DNA of 64,000 nucleotides from Rotaria sp. Silwood1 (Eukaryota > Rotifera > Eurotatoria > Philodinida > Philodinidae). This document shows positions 1-12,740 of this stretch, in pieces. A program made the position numbers and the translations under genes. How positions within the stretch are numbered: position 1 is the first letter of the stretch; the number at the start of each line of letters is the position of its first letter. Below the pieces are notes generated by a model that worked only from the letters and a program-made list of their open reading frames with translations, was not told the DNA's origin and did not search any database. The stretch is taken from contig CAJNOP010000009.1 in assembly GCA_905250075.1 (NCBI GenBank), positions 663,150-727,149 on the forward strand, read 5' to 3'.

Positions 1-1113
1 GAAGTTTAATTAAATATATTCTATTAGAAAATCCCTAGAATATAGTTTTATAGTTGAATTAGAAATTCTTTCAATGATTTCTATTGTCTATTCATTAATC
101 ATCTTTTTTGTGATTGATGTAGTCGAAAACTAATGTTTTTACAGCCATACGTATGAGTAACGCTATTGTAGCATATGGAATGAAAATAATATAGTACATC
201 TGCTGAGCATGTAAATAGAACAAGAGAAAATGGAATTATATCACACTGAATAACATTTTCAGTGAAAAATGTTGTAAATCGATACAAATGTTATATCACA
301 AGAAAAAAGAAAGTATTGGAATTTTAAGATAATTTTGATTATATTCATGTTTTAGCAAATTTTAATAATTGTAGTATCATTCTATTAAGAATATTATTTT
401 TATGTTTTAGTTCATATAATTCCTAGGAGTAATAGATTTTGGCATGAAAACATCTAATTAAACAAAAGTTTTGTCATAATATAAAATTTCAAATAAATTC
501 ATTTTGCTTTTATCTTTTTATATATTTTCTGTCAAAGTTATTTTCATAACTTGATCATAGGAATGTGTAGCGTTAGTGTAAATGCTGAAATATTGAACAG
601 TGAGTCCCAAACAGAGAGCTCACTGGGATACTAATTACACTCACACATTGACATCTGAATGTGCTGTAAAGTCAAGGCATAAACTTTATCAAAAGATGAC
701 TTTTTTTGTAGCAATATATACTAGCGTTTCAGTAAACACTAAGTGCATAGTCAATAGACTAAAAACTGCACATCTCTATGAGATCAAATAACAAGTAAAT
801 TCTATGATTGACTTAAGTCAGTATTAATAATTTAAATTATTTTTTTCTTTCTGCATATATAAAAAAAACCGCGTTCTTATATCTTCTGAGAAAAAAAAAT
901 ACCATCTGCTATATGTGCTTATGATGTTTTATATTTACTATGATAAAATAATGTTAGCTAGAGCCTGTCGAGTCAGTTCCGGATCCGGATCCGATGAACT
1001 CTATTGTCAACACAATCTAAACTATTAAGTTGTTGATTGTACTACATTCATTCATTTAAAATTTACTTGTTTTAAAATGTTTCAAAACATTAAAAAAAAA
1101 ACAATTTTCTTAC
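1..1113. other. AT-rich stretch, no gene seen
   Basis: No reading frame with a recognisable domain or splice structure. Short open frames at 99-287 and 600-791 lack coding character. Confidence 0.5.
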
Positions 1114-1442
1114 ACGGATTTTCTCTACAAATCCAAGTTTATTGGTGAAAATTCGAAATCGATCATGTCCACCATATTCAAATAAATTTTTTAATGGAAA
1201 AATAGTATTGCCAAGTATCCAATTCTCATGCGTTAATTTATATTCACTAGTATAACCATATTTTGAATCAAATAAACGAATAAAAATATTAGTATCAGTT
1301 CCAGCAAAACGTTCATTGCCTGTATATACATGAATAATCCATTCTATAGATAAATAAGAAACTGAATAAAATTCAAACTCAAATAAAAAAAAAAACGAAT
1401 TTACCTTCACTCAAAGAATACGAAAAAATCGAAAGTATGTAA
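1114..1442 (-). pseudogene. PLAT/LH2 domain gene fragment
   Basis: The exon 1343-1114 encodes about 76 residues that read like the first two thirds of a PLAT (lipoxygenase homology) beta-sandwich. It has the motif YTGNERFAGTDTNIFIRLF, a later FEYGGHDRF block and an ending like VEKIR. PLAT domains bind lipids or membrane proteins and occur in LOXHD1-like and polycystin-like proteins. An acceptor (ctatag) precedes the exon and a donor (GTGTAAGA region) follows it. A short piece ending at 1405 with a gtaaat donor is in phase with it. I found no next exon for the last PLAT strands downstream to position 1, and no start codon. It is therefore a gene relic or the visible part of a gene with long introns. 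The domain call rests on motif resemblance only. Confidence 0.5.
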
Positions 1443-1587
1443 ATTAATATGAATAACATGAGAATATTTTCATCTGAAAAGAATATTTATTTCATCGATG
1501 TTCTATTGATGATAACTTGTTATGAGAAATAAAAACAAAACAAATAAATCTCAAAAAAAAAACCCTTTTAAAATAGCAAGAAAATAT

Positions 1588-2247
1588 TCATATAGTTTCA
1601 TCTGAATACCATTCAGATTGTAATAGATCACTTCGACACATTGGACATTTTGAATTTTTCTAAAGTTTAAAACAAAATTTTTTTTTTATTCAAACTTAAT
1701 ATAAATAAATTTATAACCTTAAGCCATTTATCAATACATTTACTATGAAATCTATGTAAACACGGAATAGTTCGTAGTTTATCATCTGGTTTATATTCAT
1801 TTAGACAAATATCACATAGAACACCAACTACTGATGCGTCTTCAGCAGTTGTTGTTGGATAACATTCAATTAAATGTTCCGGTAAACCTAAATCAAGAAA
1901 ACTATCGTCATTATCATCAGTTTGATCTAATAAACTATGATTTTCTTGTTCAGAATAAAAATCTCCTTCATCATCAGTTTCCCAACTAAAGGCAAAAAGT
2001 AAATACGTTTTTTTTTTTCTTGAATACATGAATAATCTTCGAACAAACCTATCACTTTGATCAGCTAGAGCAATATCGATTTCTTCAATTTGTTGAGATG
2101 ATTCTGATACACCATCTATAGTCAGATAAGAATACGAATATTTTAAAATACATTTTTCTATGAAATCATACTTTCTGATTGTAATTGATTCGTTGAATGA
2201 TCTGTTGAAAGTGGAATTTCTTGAACACTTTGATTATTAGTAGACAT
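1588..2247 (-). CDS. RING-H2 finger E3 ubiquitin ligase (small)
   Basis: Four exons, 2247-2172, 2115-2049, 1985-1718 and 1659-1588, join in phase to 160 codons plus stop. The introns are 56, 63 and 58 bp with GT-AG ends. The start is the ATG opening MSTNNQSVQEI. The N-terminal half is acidic and Ser/Gln-rich. The C-terminal half is a RING-H2 domain: CDIC, then PCLHRFHSKCIDKWLK, then CPMCR from the last exon. This gives the C-x2-C...C-x-H-x2-H-x2-C...C-x2-C zinc ligand set. Such proteins recruit E2 enzymes and transfer ubiquitin. No transmembrane segment or substrate domain is visible, so the target is unknown. The gene at 5483-6681 shares the intron placed exactly after WLK and the RING sequence, so the two are tandem paralogues. 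Confidence 0.85.
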
Positions 2248-2684
2248 TGTGTGGTTTTCGGAAAATAACTTCAGAAAAAAATACTATTAGTTCATGAGTC
2301 ATAAACGTTGAGAATGAATGGATAGCTCTGTTAGTCTTCTTTTTCTATCTATTTTGGGTATATAGAAAACATTCGACAGATGTCGATAATAAGCAATCAT
2401 TCGTCTTCAGACCCTTTCTAAGGATCATCAGAATATGACTTGTTAAAATAGCTGATTTAATTACTTGAGAAAGCTCATTCTTCGTTTTGTTCCTTACTTA
2501 CTAAACATTTGACACCGACACCGAATCAAATAAACAAATCATGGGATTCAAGTCACGAGAAATCCTCTGAAGATGTTCCTTTTTGATTTCTATAATTTGT
2601 TTTTCTATAGGTATTACATGATGTTCTAGTAAAAATCTTAAAATAATTTGTATCCCCATTAATATTTGACTAAGTTATTGAATT
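2248..2684. other. Intergenic, no gene seen
   Basis: AT-rich spacer upstream of the small RING-H2 gene. It presumably holds its promoter, but no specific site is recognisable. Confidence 0.4.
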
Positions 2685-2975
2685 CGGAAAACTCGTCTTT
2701 TCCAATTTCAATCTGGAAATTTGCACGTATATAGAATTCTACTAGACTAAATTTCATAAAAGAATTCACAAGTTTTTAACAAAGTTGTTTTGAGATATGA
2801 GACTTCGAAGGTATAAAACCTTTTCCATGAATAGTGTATACAGCATGCAGTTTGAAAACTTTTTATCTCAAAGATACTTTGCTCAAAACTTGTGAATTTT
2901 TTTATAGAAGCTAGTCTAGCTGACTTCTCTAAATGCGCTAAGTTTCAGATCAAAGTTCGAAAATACAACTTTTTC
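2685..2975. repeat. Imperfect inverted repeat
   Basis: Arms around 2690-2800 and 2870-2975 are reverse complements with mismatches. For example, the stretch reading ttcacaagtttttaacaaag matches the complement of ctttgctcaaaacttgtgaa. The arms are separated by a short loop. It lies just before the 3018-3840 foldback element and may be a decayed relative. No coding content. Confidence 0.6.
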
Positions 2976-3017
2976 AATAATCTGCTCTAGAAAATAGACA
3001 TATTAAAGATTCGATAA

Positions 3018-3840
3018 CTTACGAGGGAACCACCCCAGGTGCTAAAAAGCTTTTGAGCTCAAACTTGGTCCATAAGTGAGGTCTGTATAGACTAGCAACA
3101 CCCTGAGAGGATTCGGTCGCAAGTTGCGATTTAGCTGAGATATCGACTTTTTAGCCGTTCCCATAGAAAATATCATAAAAATAGGTAGTATTTGGAGATT
3201 TTTCACTATCTAAGGTGAAAAATAAGTATGATATTTGGAATCGGCATGCAAAAGTATACCAGGAACTCTGGTTTTCATCGTAAAAATTTTCCATTAAAAT
3301 TTGGACCTCTAGAGGGATACAGGTTAAAGTTATAGGAATAAATGGCTGAGGGAGAATAGAGGTCAAAATTTTGACGAAAAATTTTTACGATGAAAACCAG
3401 AGTTCCTGGTATACTTTTACATGCCGATTCCGAATATTATACTTATTTTTCATACAAATAGACCTTCGATAGTGAAAATCTCCAAATACTACCTATTTCT
3501 ATGATATTCTCTATAGAATGACTTTTCTCTGAAATACTAAGTACCTTGCTAATATTAAAATGTTCAATGCCTGGCTCACTGATTTCATATCTCTACATAA
3601 TCCTTGATCAAAAGACAGACAAAGGGAATAAAACTGTACGGGAAGTAGAGGTGCCAGTTCCTTTGATTTTGGCGGAAAATGGGGTCCTATAGGAAAAATT
3701 ACAGTAAAACGTCGATATCTCAGCTATATCCCAACTTATGCCCGAATCCTCTTAAGGTGTTGCTAATCTATACATCCCCCACTTATGGACGAGGTTTGAG
3801 TACAAAAGCTTTTTAGCACCTGGGGTAGTTCCGTCGTTAG
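3018..3840. mobile_element. Foldback/MITE-like element, termini CTWACGAGGGAAC
   Basis: Outer arms of about 140 bp (3018-3155 and 3700-3840) are imperfect reverse complements. The left end reads CTTACGAGGGAACCACCCCA and the right end, complemented, CTAACGACGGAACTACCCCA. A second inner pair of about 140 bp (3160-3300 and 3363-3520) is also inverted, giving a nested hairpin. There is no transposase gene. The termini match those of the 27848-28476 element, so both belong to one non-autonomous family. It sits between the two RING-H2 genes. Confidence 0.75.
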
Positions 3841-5482
3841 AGAAACACAAATTTTTTGATGATTTTTATTAGAAAAACGATGTAGTATCTGTAGGCAGAA
3901 AGTCACTGAAATAGAACGGGGATATTTGACAAGGCTCCCTTGTCAGTCAAGTAGCATCAAATTACAATTTGAGTATTTTATAAAATAGGTCGAATCAAAT
4001 GGGATACTTTTATTCGGTTCGTTCTTTTAATCACAAAATCATCGAAAAAAAAAGAGAAACGATCAAAAACAGAAGAAATTGAAATGTATTCAATTAGAGT
4101 TTGATATTTACGAACAAGATAAAGATAACCAATTATCTTGTAAAAAAAAAGCAAGTTCTAAATATAAGTATCATCTTTTGCTGAAAGACAGTTCTCATTA
4201 TTCTATTTGAACATTCATTGAGTAATAGTTGAACGTGATCAAGCCAAAGAGAGATTGAACAAAAATCATCTGCTATGAACACCAGATAAAAAATCCAGAA
4301 CAATGGCTTGAACTTTTAGATATGTATGTGTAATTGATGTTGATTAGATTGACTTCATAATTGTTGTGTGAAACAGAATATTGATTCAAATGAGGTATAC
4401 ACATACAAAAGAAAAGAACAGCAGTTTGGAAGTTATTATCAAATTCATGACATAGATGCGTATTTAAAATAAAATATTCCTTGAAAGGTTAAACTATTTT
4501 TTGATAGCTAGTTATTTACACACTCATAGCAATCTTTTACTATGATATGTTTAATAATAAATCGGTATATGTGCATTAGAAAAAAAATTCATATTTGTAA
4601 AAATTTCGAGATTGTTCAGTGATTTCTTATGCACCTTTTCAATTTATTCCTTTCAAATGAGTTTTTTTATTGAGAAAAACGGTTTTCCTTTTATTATACG
4701 GATTTTTTAATCTAATTTTCGCAGCAATGTGTTTTTGTTCTTACAGTTCTAATAGATGCACTCAATGCATGAAATTCCTAATCTTCCAACCATCAGTTCT
4801 ATGATTGTTCTTGGATTCATTAATATCCAAATATCATGAGCAATTTTACAATTTAAAATTTAATTTGTATCGCACTGTTCATTTTAAATAAATGTCCTTT
4901 GAATTTGTATAAATCAATCAAATGTAGAAAAGATGATTAGGACAGGGAAATAGAAAAACTAGCATCTCGATTAGAAAAGAACATGAAAAAGCAAGTAGTA
5001 CGTAATATACGCGAATATTAAGGATACCCTTGATCTATACAAGTATGAATCAAATCGAATCTGAATGATAATTGTCTTATTCATTTCGACCTATGAAAGA
5101 GTGTAAATGTTTGATATGAGATTTATAAGTGCGGAGTTGTTGTGGGTAAGATATAGTTCTCCTCTATATCCTCACAACCTGCCGAATCCATATCTACACT
5201 TACGTCCAGAGATTCCGATACATATACAATGAACAACTATTTTAAAAGTAGACATATACGAAAATTGTAATCATGATTATTTTTCATTTCTGACTAAAGA
5301 AAAAAAAAACTGATGTGAATAATAACAATAGACTAGTTACAAGAGTAAAATATCACATTATTATTGAAGAGTATATAATCATATTATCAATAGAAATTGT
5401 ATACAGGAACAAAAAGAAAAAAAACAATTCATCACGTGAAAGTTTATTATTATGGAGGACAATATGTTCAACCATTTGATGA
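3841..5482. other. Intergenic, no gene seen
   Basis: AT-rich, without coding or repeat signals that I can support. Confidence 0.4.
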
Positions 5483-6681
5483 TTATTGATTCGATGGCGT
5501 TCGACAAACGGGACACAAACTACTAGTCTAAACATAGGATAAAACACCAAAGTCAAATAGATTTTAAAATGAAATACAATTAGAATTAACTTACTTTTAA
5601 CCAATTATCTATACAACTTTGATGATATCGATGAAGACATGGTAATCGACGTAATGTCTGATTTGGTTCAAAATTATCCCAACAAATACTACATTGATTT
5701 TCTTCAGCAGTTGTATTTGCTGAATGACGAAATTTTTCAGTTGGTAATGTATTAATTTGATCATTGGATAAAGCTTGTTTATTAACTGACGCATCTAGTT
5801 CTAGTAAATTCTAAAAATGAAAAATATGAATCATAATTTAATATAATTTAATCCGTAAGAATTTACTTCATAATCATCTGGACCAAAATCTTCTTCAGTA
5901 TTTTCAATATTTCTATTTCCATGACCGCGGAAACGATGAGAACCACGAAATGATTGACCACGAGAGGTAAAAGCTCGTAATAAAGATACAAAATTATTGT
6001 TAACATGATTATTATTTCCACTGGACGAAGGAAGTTGATTTGTAGGATTAAAAAAAGGTGGATTAGTTACACTTCTAGATGCATTAGATTGAGGATTTCG
6101 ATTAATTGTTGAATATGGTATTCGTCGTTGGTTATCTTTCTGTTGTTGTTGTTTTTTATTTTCGTCTGCTTGTAACTGTGCTGCTAATTCTGCATCACCA
6201 GCTATGATATCATTACCAAAATTGACAATAGCGTTTGATGCTGCTCTATCGTTTAAATTTTGTTGATATGATAAAAATGGTGTAATACTATTTTTTGAGT
6301 ATTCTTCTTCTTGAAGTTGAAGAGCATAAGCTGCATCAGCATCGAGTTCTTCTAATGGTCTCATATCAATTGAAGTCATCACTTCGGATGATGGTTCAGT
6401 AGTACGACTTATAGTATCATAAAAAAGTTGTTCCTGATATTGCTGAGCTATTTCTTCATCATCGATGTTGTTTGACGCAACCGCAGTATTGATTAAAGAC
6501 TAAAAAAAGAATTGAAAACATATCAAAGCAAAATTTTTTATTGATTATTTTTGTAATAAGAAAAATATTTTTTAATTTATTCTTTTCAAAAACTTACAAA
6601 GAATTGATCCGATTGAAGCTGTTTTGGATATTCACTATAGATCTTCGTCATTGGAGATAGAGACCTTCTATTATCGGTCAT
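5483..6681 (-). CDS. RING-H2 E3 ubiquitin ligase, RNF38/RNF44-like C-terminus
   Basis: Exons 6681-6598, 6499-5867, 5810-5595 and 5527-5483 join in phase to 325 codons plus stop. The introns are 98, 56 and 67 bp. The N-terminal two thirds are low complexity. They hold repeated LQLQEEE/AAQLQADE acidic helices, a Q/K stretch and an RG-rich patch around SRGQSFRGSHRFRGHG. Then come DDYENLLELD, like the segment before the RING in RNF38/RNF44, and a RING-H2: CSIC, LPCLHRYHQSCIDNWLK, with CPVCR supplied by the last 45 bp exon. The role is presumably E2-dependent ubiquitin transfer in cytosol or nucleus. The gene ends with PSNQ-stop soon after the RING, as usual for this class. The ATG at 6681 is the only start that keeps phase. 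A coding-looking exon at 6843-6953 lies upstream but is one base out of phase. Confidence 0.85.
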
Positions 6682-6842
6682 TATATTTGAAAGTACTGAC
6701 AGGAGAAAAAAAGAAATTCTCAAAACACGTATAGGCAACTGATTCACGATGAATTATTTTTTCTTTTAAATAGCATTGCAAAAAAAAACAACGATGAATC
6801 AACAAACACACGTCAGAAAGAAACGGAAGGAAAAAAACTTAC

Positions 6843-6953
6843 CCCGTTGTTATAATTCTGATTTGAACTGGATGAGTTGTAAAAAGGTGTTTCAAAGTCA
6901 TCATATTCATAGGGTCTTATGATTGATTGATGACGATTGCGGTCAAATGACAT
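6843..6953 (-). other. Coding-looking upstream exon, out of phase
   Basis: An ATG opens 37 codons (MSFDRNRHQS..., ending SNQNYNNG) followed by a good gtaagt donor. The next acceptor (tgtcag at about 6697) would join it in a frame that hits TAA after four codons. The downstream gene needs the +1 frame. It is a 5' exon used with another splice form, a 5'UTR exon with a upstream frame, or one side of a one-base indel. Confidence 0.45.
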
Positions 6954-8999
6954 ACCAAATAAAACAAATGAATATTTCCTATTTATAAATTTTATCTACA
7001 ATTTAACAACAAAAAAAAACAAAACTTTCATTCAATTTTAAACTATCAATTTTGTTCGTCATTTTTATGATTGATCAATTATTTTTCTAAATAAGTTGTT
7101 TTCAATCGTATAACTATTCAACATGCATTATAAGATTCTCTAATGATACAATAAAAAGTATTTTAATTAAATGTATACATTATTGAAGTAATTCTAGAAG
7201 CAATATATACAGAAATAAGTCTCAACTCGATTAAACTTTATGATAGATATTTTTATGACCAAATTTTTATGACATGAAAATTTCCATAGACAAAATTGTA
7301 GGGTAAAACATCAAATGAGAAGCCAGTAATTTTAAAAAGATCTATAGAATTTTTTTCAAGACTTCAAAATTAGTATAAATATTATCAAGACATTCTAGCA
7401 CAGCATGTAAGCTGTTTATAATAGTCTTCTTCGTAGTTTTGTTTTGTCTATCAAAATCTTCAGTTCGTATGTTTTGATGTGAAACAATTGTCTCTTTTAT
7501 TATTTAGTTGGAATAAACAAATAGAAATCCGAAACAAAGTATACATAGGTACGGCATGTCTATTGATATAGCATTTGTTGGTTCTTTGCTTTAAATAACA
7601 AAGCATCAGAGCAAAAACGTTAATCAATAAAAAATAAAAGCAAAGTTATTGTTATTTGTGTTTCATTACGAAAAATTTGTTCCTTTGAGAAAAAAAAAAC
7701 AATATGAAAAATATAACATACAGATAATGACTACAACTCAACATTGAACTTGGACGGATTCAAAGTAATCATAAAGAACTTTTTTCGAAATTAAATCAAT
7801 AAAAACTAACACGTATTTTTGCCTTTTCATAATAACAAAATTCTTCTTTGTTGGCTAAGTAATGAACAACAATAAACTATGTTGTAGATCCATAGATAAA
7901 GTTTAAGAAAAACAAGAAAACATGAGAGAGAGACGGTGTCTTTACCAAGTAACACTATAAGAACTTTATATAAAAGACCAAAGAGAATTTTCTGGATTTC
8001 TCAGAGTCAAAAAATTTGATTTCACATGGCTCTCATAATGAAAAATATATATATAAAAGGATAAAATGAAAATATTTATTTACTTTTATTATTCGTATAT
8101 CTTAATACATTCGTTGCAAAATCGCTCATGGATTTGAAAATAAGAAAAAATTATGACTTTCTTGGATTTTATATCAACAACACGAAAAAAAAAATAGTAC
8201 TTCGGATGATGAAACAGACATATAAAAATTCATATTCATCGATTAAAAGTGACATTTTAATGAAGTAAATACAGTGAGTTTGATTGTTTTTATCAAAATC
8301 ATGTAATAAAATTAATGACAATATTCATTTTAATCGATCTATTTGAAATATATGCATTTTTTATGTGTCCATTTCATATCATCCGAAATGTTTTTTGTTT
8401 TAACTTTTTCTTAGATCTCTGAGCATGTTGTTGATTCGATTGAAATTTCTAATTAAATACATTCGAAAAGAACTAACCTAGAAAATATGTATAACAAAAA
8501 ACATCGAACATCTAAAGCAAGAAAACGTGACAATTCAATGATCAAAATCATACAAATAAAAGATATACTCCATAATTTAGTCTATAATTAGACAATATAA
8601 ACAAGAAGCCGACGAACTTGTCAATAGTACAATAAAATATAAGCAAAGTGCATTTTTTTTCTACTTTGTAGAATATTATTAAAGTACTTCGTTTATTTTC
8701 AATAAAATATAAAACATAGTACTTCTTTAAAATGAAAAATACTTTGCTACTATTCATGATATTTAATATTGGAAATATTGCATATAAATAAAGTCGGAAG
8801 TCAATACTCTCCAAGAAAAAATGATTGGTAGTAATGGTAAAAAATAAAAATATAATATAAAACATCAAATTACAGATGGCGTTCACTAACAATAATAGAG
8901 TTTAAACAAATTTTTAAAAATATTTTAACAACTTATTATAACTTAAAAATAAAAAAATAAATATACATTTAAGAAAAAAAAAAACATCTCTTTTTACAC
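6954..8999. other. Intergenic, no gene seen
   Basis: Very AT-rich. An open frame at 8548-8892 on the minus strand is Phe/Ile/Tyr-rich and low complexity, and I do not count it as a gene. Confidence 0.4.
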
Positions 9000-9601
9000 T
9001 TAAATTTGAAATTGTTCGAAAAAAGAACATTCTTCACTAATGTTACGTAATAAATTGATAATACTAATCAATAGAGCATTCTGTTGTGGTGATAAATTGA
9101 ATAATGAATGATAATCTATGTCAACAATTAAAGGAATTAATGGTGTTTGTTTAGCATTATAAATAGCTCTCTGTAATTGTGCTTGTTCTTCTTTAATTTG
9201 TTCATGTGATTTTGTCAAATAATCTTCTTCTTGTGTTATGTTTTCGATTGGTTTTAATGATTCAATATTAATTTTTTTATTATTCACAATTAATTGATTT
9301 TTAAGTTCATTTGAATCTTTTGATATATGAGTTGTATCAAATGTCAATGGTATACGTCGACGACGATGACGATTTCGAATAGGATAAGGACAAGAAGATT
9401 TTCGAGAACGTTTTGAATGAACATTTACGAATCCTGATAAAATCTAAAAGATAAATTTTTATAGAATGAAAATTTTTTATTTCAGATAATTACCTGTTTG
9501 GATTTAGTATTTGAAAATTTTGATTGAATATGTTCTTGATCAGATTTTTCTAATAATAATGAATAAGAACAAAAATCCATGTCGACGTTTGCCGATTGCA
9601 T
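9000..9601 (-). CDS. Unknown two-exon protein, 183 aa
   Basis: Exon 1 (9601-9494, 36 codons) begins MQSANVDMDF and ends at a gtaatt donor. Exon 2 (9443-9000, 148 codons) follows after a 50 bp intron and keeps frame zero. The protein has a basic patch RNRHRRRR around residue 68, which could be a nuclear localisation signal. Next comes a Lys/Glu/Gln-rich, probably coiled stretch (KSHEQIKEEQAQLQRAIYNA), then a hydrophobic helix-like tail (LLISIINLLRNI) ending in EQFQI-stop. There is no signal peptide and no family I recognise. Clean splicing, Met start and codon use like neighbouring real genes support it. Confidence 0.7.
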
Positions 9602-12600
9602 GAATGGAGACTTATATTTGTAATTGAGATAAAGAAAAAGAGAACAATCAACCTTTTTATTTGTATGTCAAATAAATTTGACGATAAAACAGAAAACTAA
9701 ATTATATATACATAAATAAATATATGTATATATATTATATGTCATATCTTTCTCGGACTAGACCAAGAAAACATTTACTAAATGCAATTCGTATTCATTT
9801 GTTATCAATAGATATCTACACAGGTGAGTAAGAAAAGAAAAAAAGGTACAATATCAATGATTTGTTTATTAGTGTAAAAAGAATGTAAACTGGATTTGAA
9901 TAGCGCACATTTTATTTGCTTATATCACTTTAACGAACGATCAATATAAATATAAATAAAGTTTGAAGGCCATTGTTTTGTTTTTTTTGTCATAATTCGC
10001 ACTATTAATCAGAATGTATCATATAATGAATGTAGGCGACCGTGATGTGATTAAGATTGTCTTGATTAAATCATTGTTATTCTTGATTTACTATTGGTTG
10101 TATCTATTTTATTAAAATATATTTCATTTTGAATATAAATACAGTTCAAAATGTAGAAAAACATTTATGTATGAATTGATATGAAACAGATAAGTTTTTA
10201 GAACATCTTATAATCATATTCTACTTAGGAAAGAAAAACACTTTTTAAAGAATATTTATATTTTAGAAAAAAAGGATAAGCAATTAATGATACATTCATT
10301 TTATTCGTCGTATGATTATATACGCCTAACAATGATTTATATTGATGTTTAAAATCAAATATGCATTTTCGATTATACAAGATTGATAACAAAATACAAT
10401 TGACGAGGTCAATGGTTTTCTTCAATTAATTGATAATGACACAATAAACAATAATAATATATATTTAAGCAATGTTATTAGTAATCGTTACATGAGTAGT
10501 GCAAAACTGATATTAAAAATAGAATAGTTTCTACTCAAGCTATGTGACAAAAAAAGAAATAGATTGATTATTTTAATGTTAATATTAGAATTAAAAAATG
10601 ATTGTTAATGTATATGACGAAAATACAAGACGATACGACCCAATATCCATATCTTTAAAAACATTGTCAGTGAATATTCTCTTTTATTTTTTATCTTGTC
10701 ATTTTCGTGAAATTACAAATATCGACTCTGTTCTATAAAAATTTCATAGCAACAACTCATCCTTATCTTTACATATGTTCCAATATTAAAAAAATTGTTT
10801 AGCAGTCTTCTCTTTTCATTATCTATTACCATTTTCAAGATAGAGTAAAAACTTTACTATAGAGAGATTGAATGTTTCCAAAAACTAAGAATTTTTGAAA
10901 TGACGGACACGATCTTTTAGTTATATGTAGACGTGTAGTGAGTTACATAACTGATCAGGACCCTTTATCAACGATCATCTGAAATTTTTATCGTTAAAAG
11001 CAATGTTAGCAATCAGCAGCTGTTGCAATAACTTTTAATAAAATTTTGTTTTGAAAATATTTGCTGAATATGATTGAAGATCAGAAGTTAAAATGCGTAG
11101 ATTAGCTGTTGAATGGATGCAAAAAAAGTTTGTTGTCGAGCTGATATTGAAAATTAAACCAAACAGGATAGAAACGATCTCAAATTTGAATTACTTTTTG
11201 AATAAGAAACAAGTTTTAAGTTCATTAGTAATCAATGATCATCATTTAAATAAGAATTTAATACTAATGGTCTAAATTTTTAGTCTCATTCAGGAATTCG
11301 CGTAACGAAAAAATATAGGCTTCTCATCGCTTTCAATGATTCTGGCAAATCTAACTAGTTTTCTTCCAAAGAGACAATATCATCTTTTCTTTATCAACAT
11401 TAATCAACCTCCATTAGCTGTTGATTAACACCATAGTAGTCAAAGTTCAGAATGTAAAAATCAATGCCTATCGGGGCGCAAAGAATCTATAATAGATTTG
11501 AAATTTTATTTGAATTTTCTTTTGGACCAAATCCATATAAACAATTTACAATTTGATGATCGTTATTGAAACGTAAACTATTTATTTTACTTTTATCCTA
11601 GTTCAAGTCAAATAATATCAATTCCTAAGGCCTTAAGTTTGTTGCACTCCTACAAGTTAATGAACTCAGCAGCTATTGATTGCGGATGAACGATTTCAAC
11701 TATTTTGTCAGAATACTAAAGAACGGTTTTCATTATACAGAAGTTCGATTCCACCAAAAATCGTACCATCGGGATCATCAAGTGTTCATTATCGAAACGT
11801 TTTAATCTATTCATTTGTCTTTGATTTCAACACTGATAAGAAGTTTTTCAATGGTATGTTTCTTTCGATTATTATTCTGTCAACGCTACCATATACATTG
11901 ACTACCAACATTATTCAACACGGTTTATTTTTGATTTCTTTTTACGATGCCATCATTTTTGGAATAAATTCAAATATAGACAATGATTTTCACGAAGAAT
12001 ATAAGCCAATAATAATTATAATTAGATTCGCAAAGATAAGAACTCTAAAAAACGCAAACTCAATTTTTTAACATCTACAGTGGGTAAATTGAGTGAAATA
12101 CAGCAATTTGGTTGCAGGTCAAAAAATGTTTTTCTATAGAAAATCAGAAAAAAAAACGACTTTATGATTACTGTAGTTCAGTTAAAAAGCTTCGTAGAGA
12201 ACTAGAAGACGTGATATTTTGTAGAAATTATTATATTTAGTCTAAACAAAATTATATTTTCAGTTTTCAGATACTGAACAACTAGCCTTTTAGTTTTCTA
12301 TTATTCGTATATTTGTGTATCAGATAATAATATTTATTTTCTTATTTGACTTTTGAAAACCATTTCCTACATTCGAATCATTATTTCGATTCTTTTTCAT
12401 GCTTACGGCAGTAGAACAGAATAAAACTTCTTGAATAATTTTGGGATTTTATGTATATCATATTCAATTCATGTTTTCTTTTTATACACTAAATATATTC
12501 ATTTGAAAAAAAAACATCCATGAATGAAATCATTCATTTTACATCAATGTTTAGATTGAGTCGAGATAAAGAACAGTCTTTTCTTCTAATAATAGATTCA

Positions 12601-12740
12601 TACTTTTTTATTAATTGACGTAGAAAAATAATAAGGTCTACTACATTTTTTTTGCAATAAGCACATCAATTGTATATTATTTATCAACAAAAGAAAAAGA
12701 AGAAGACAAAAAGAAAATAGAGTTAACAAAAAATATCTCT
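9602..12740. other. Intergenic, no supported gene
   Basis: Scattered short frames occur. The longest is plus strand 11676-12071, 131 codons, whose first 45 residues look weakly protein-like. There are no domain motifs, no splice partners and no repeats of note. Confidence 0.4.

Noticed and set aside
11676-12071. 131-codon frame as a possible gene
   Set aside because: The first part looks faintly protein-like, but the rest is low complexity and there are no splice partners or motifs.
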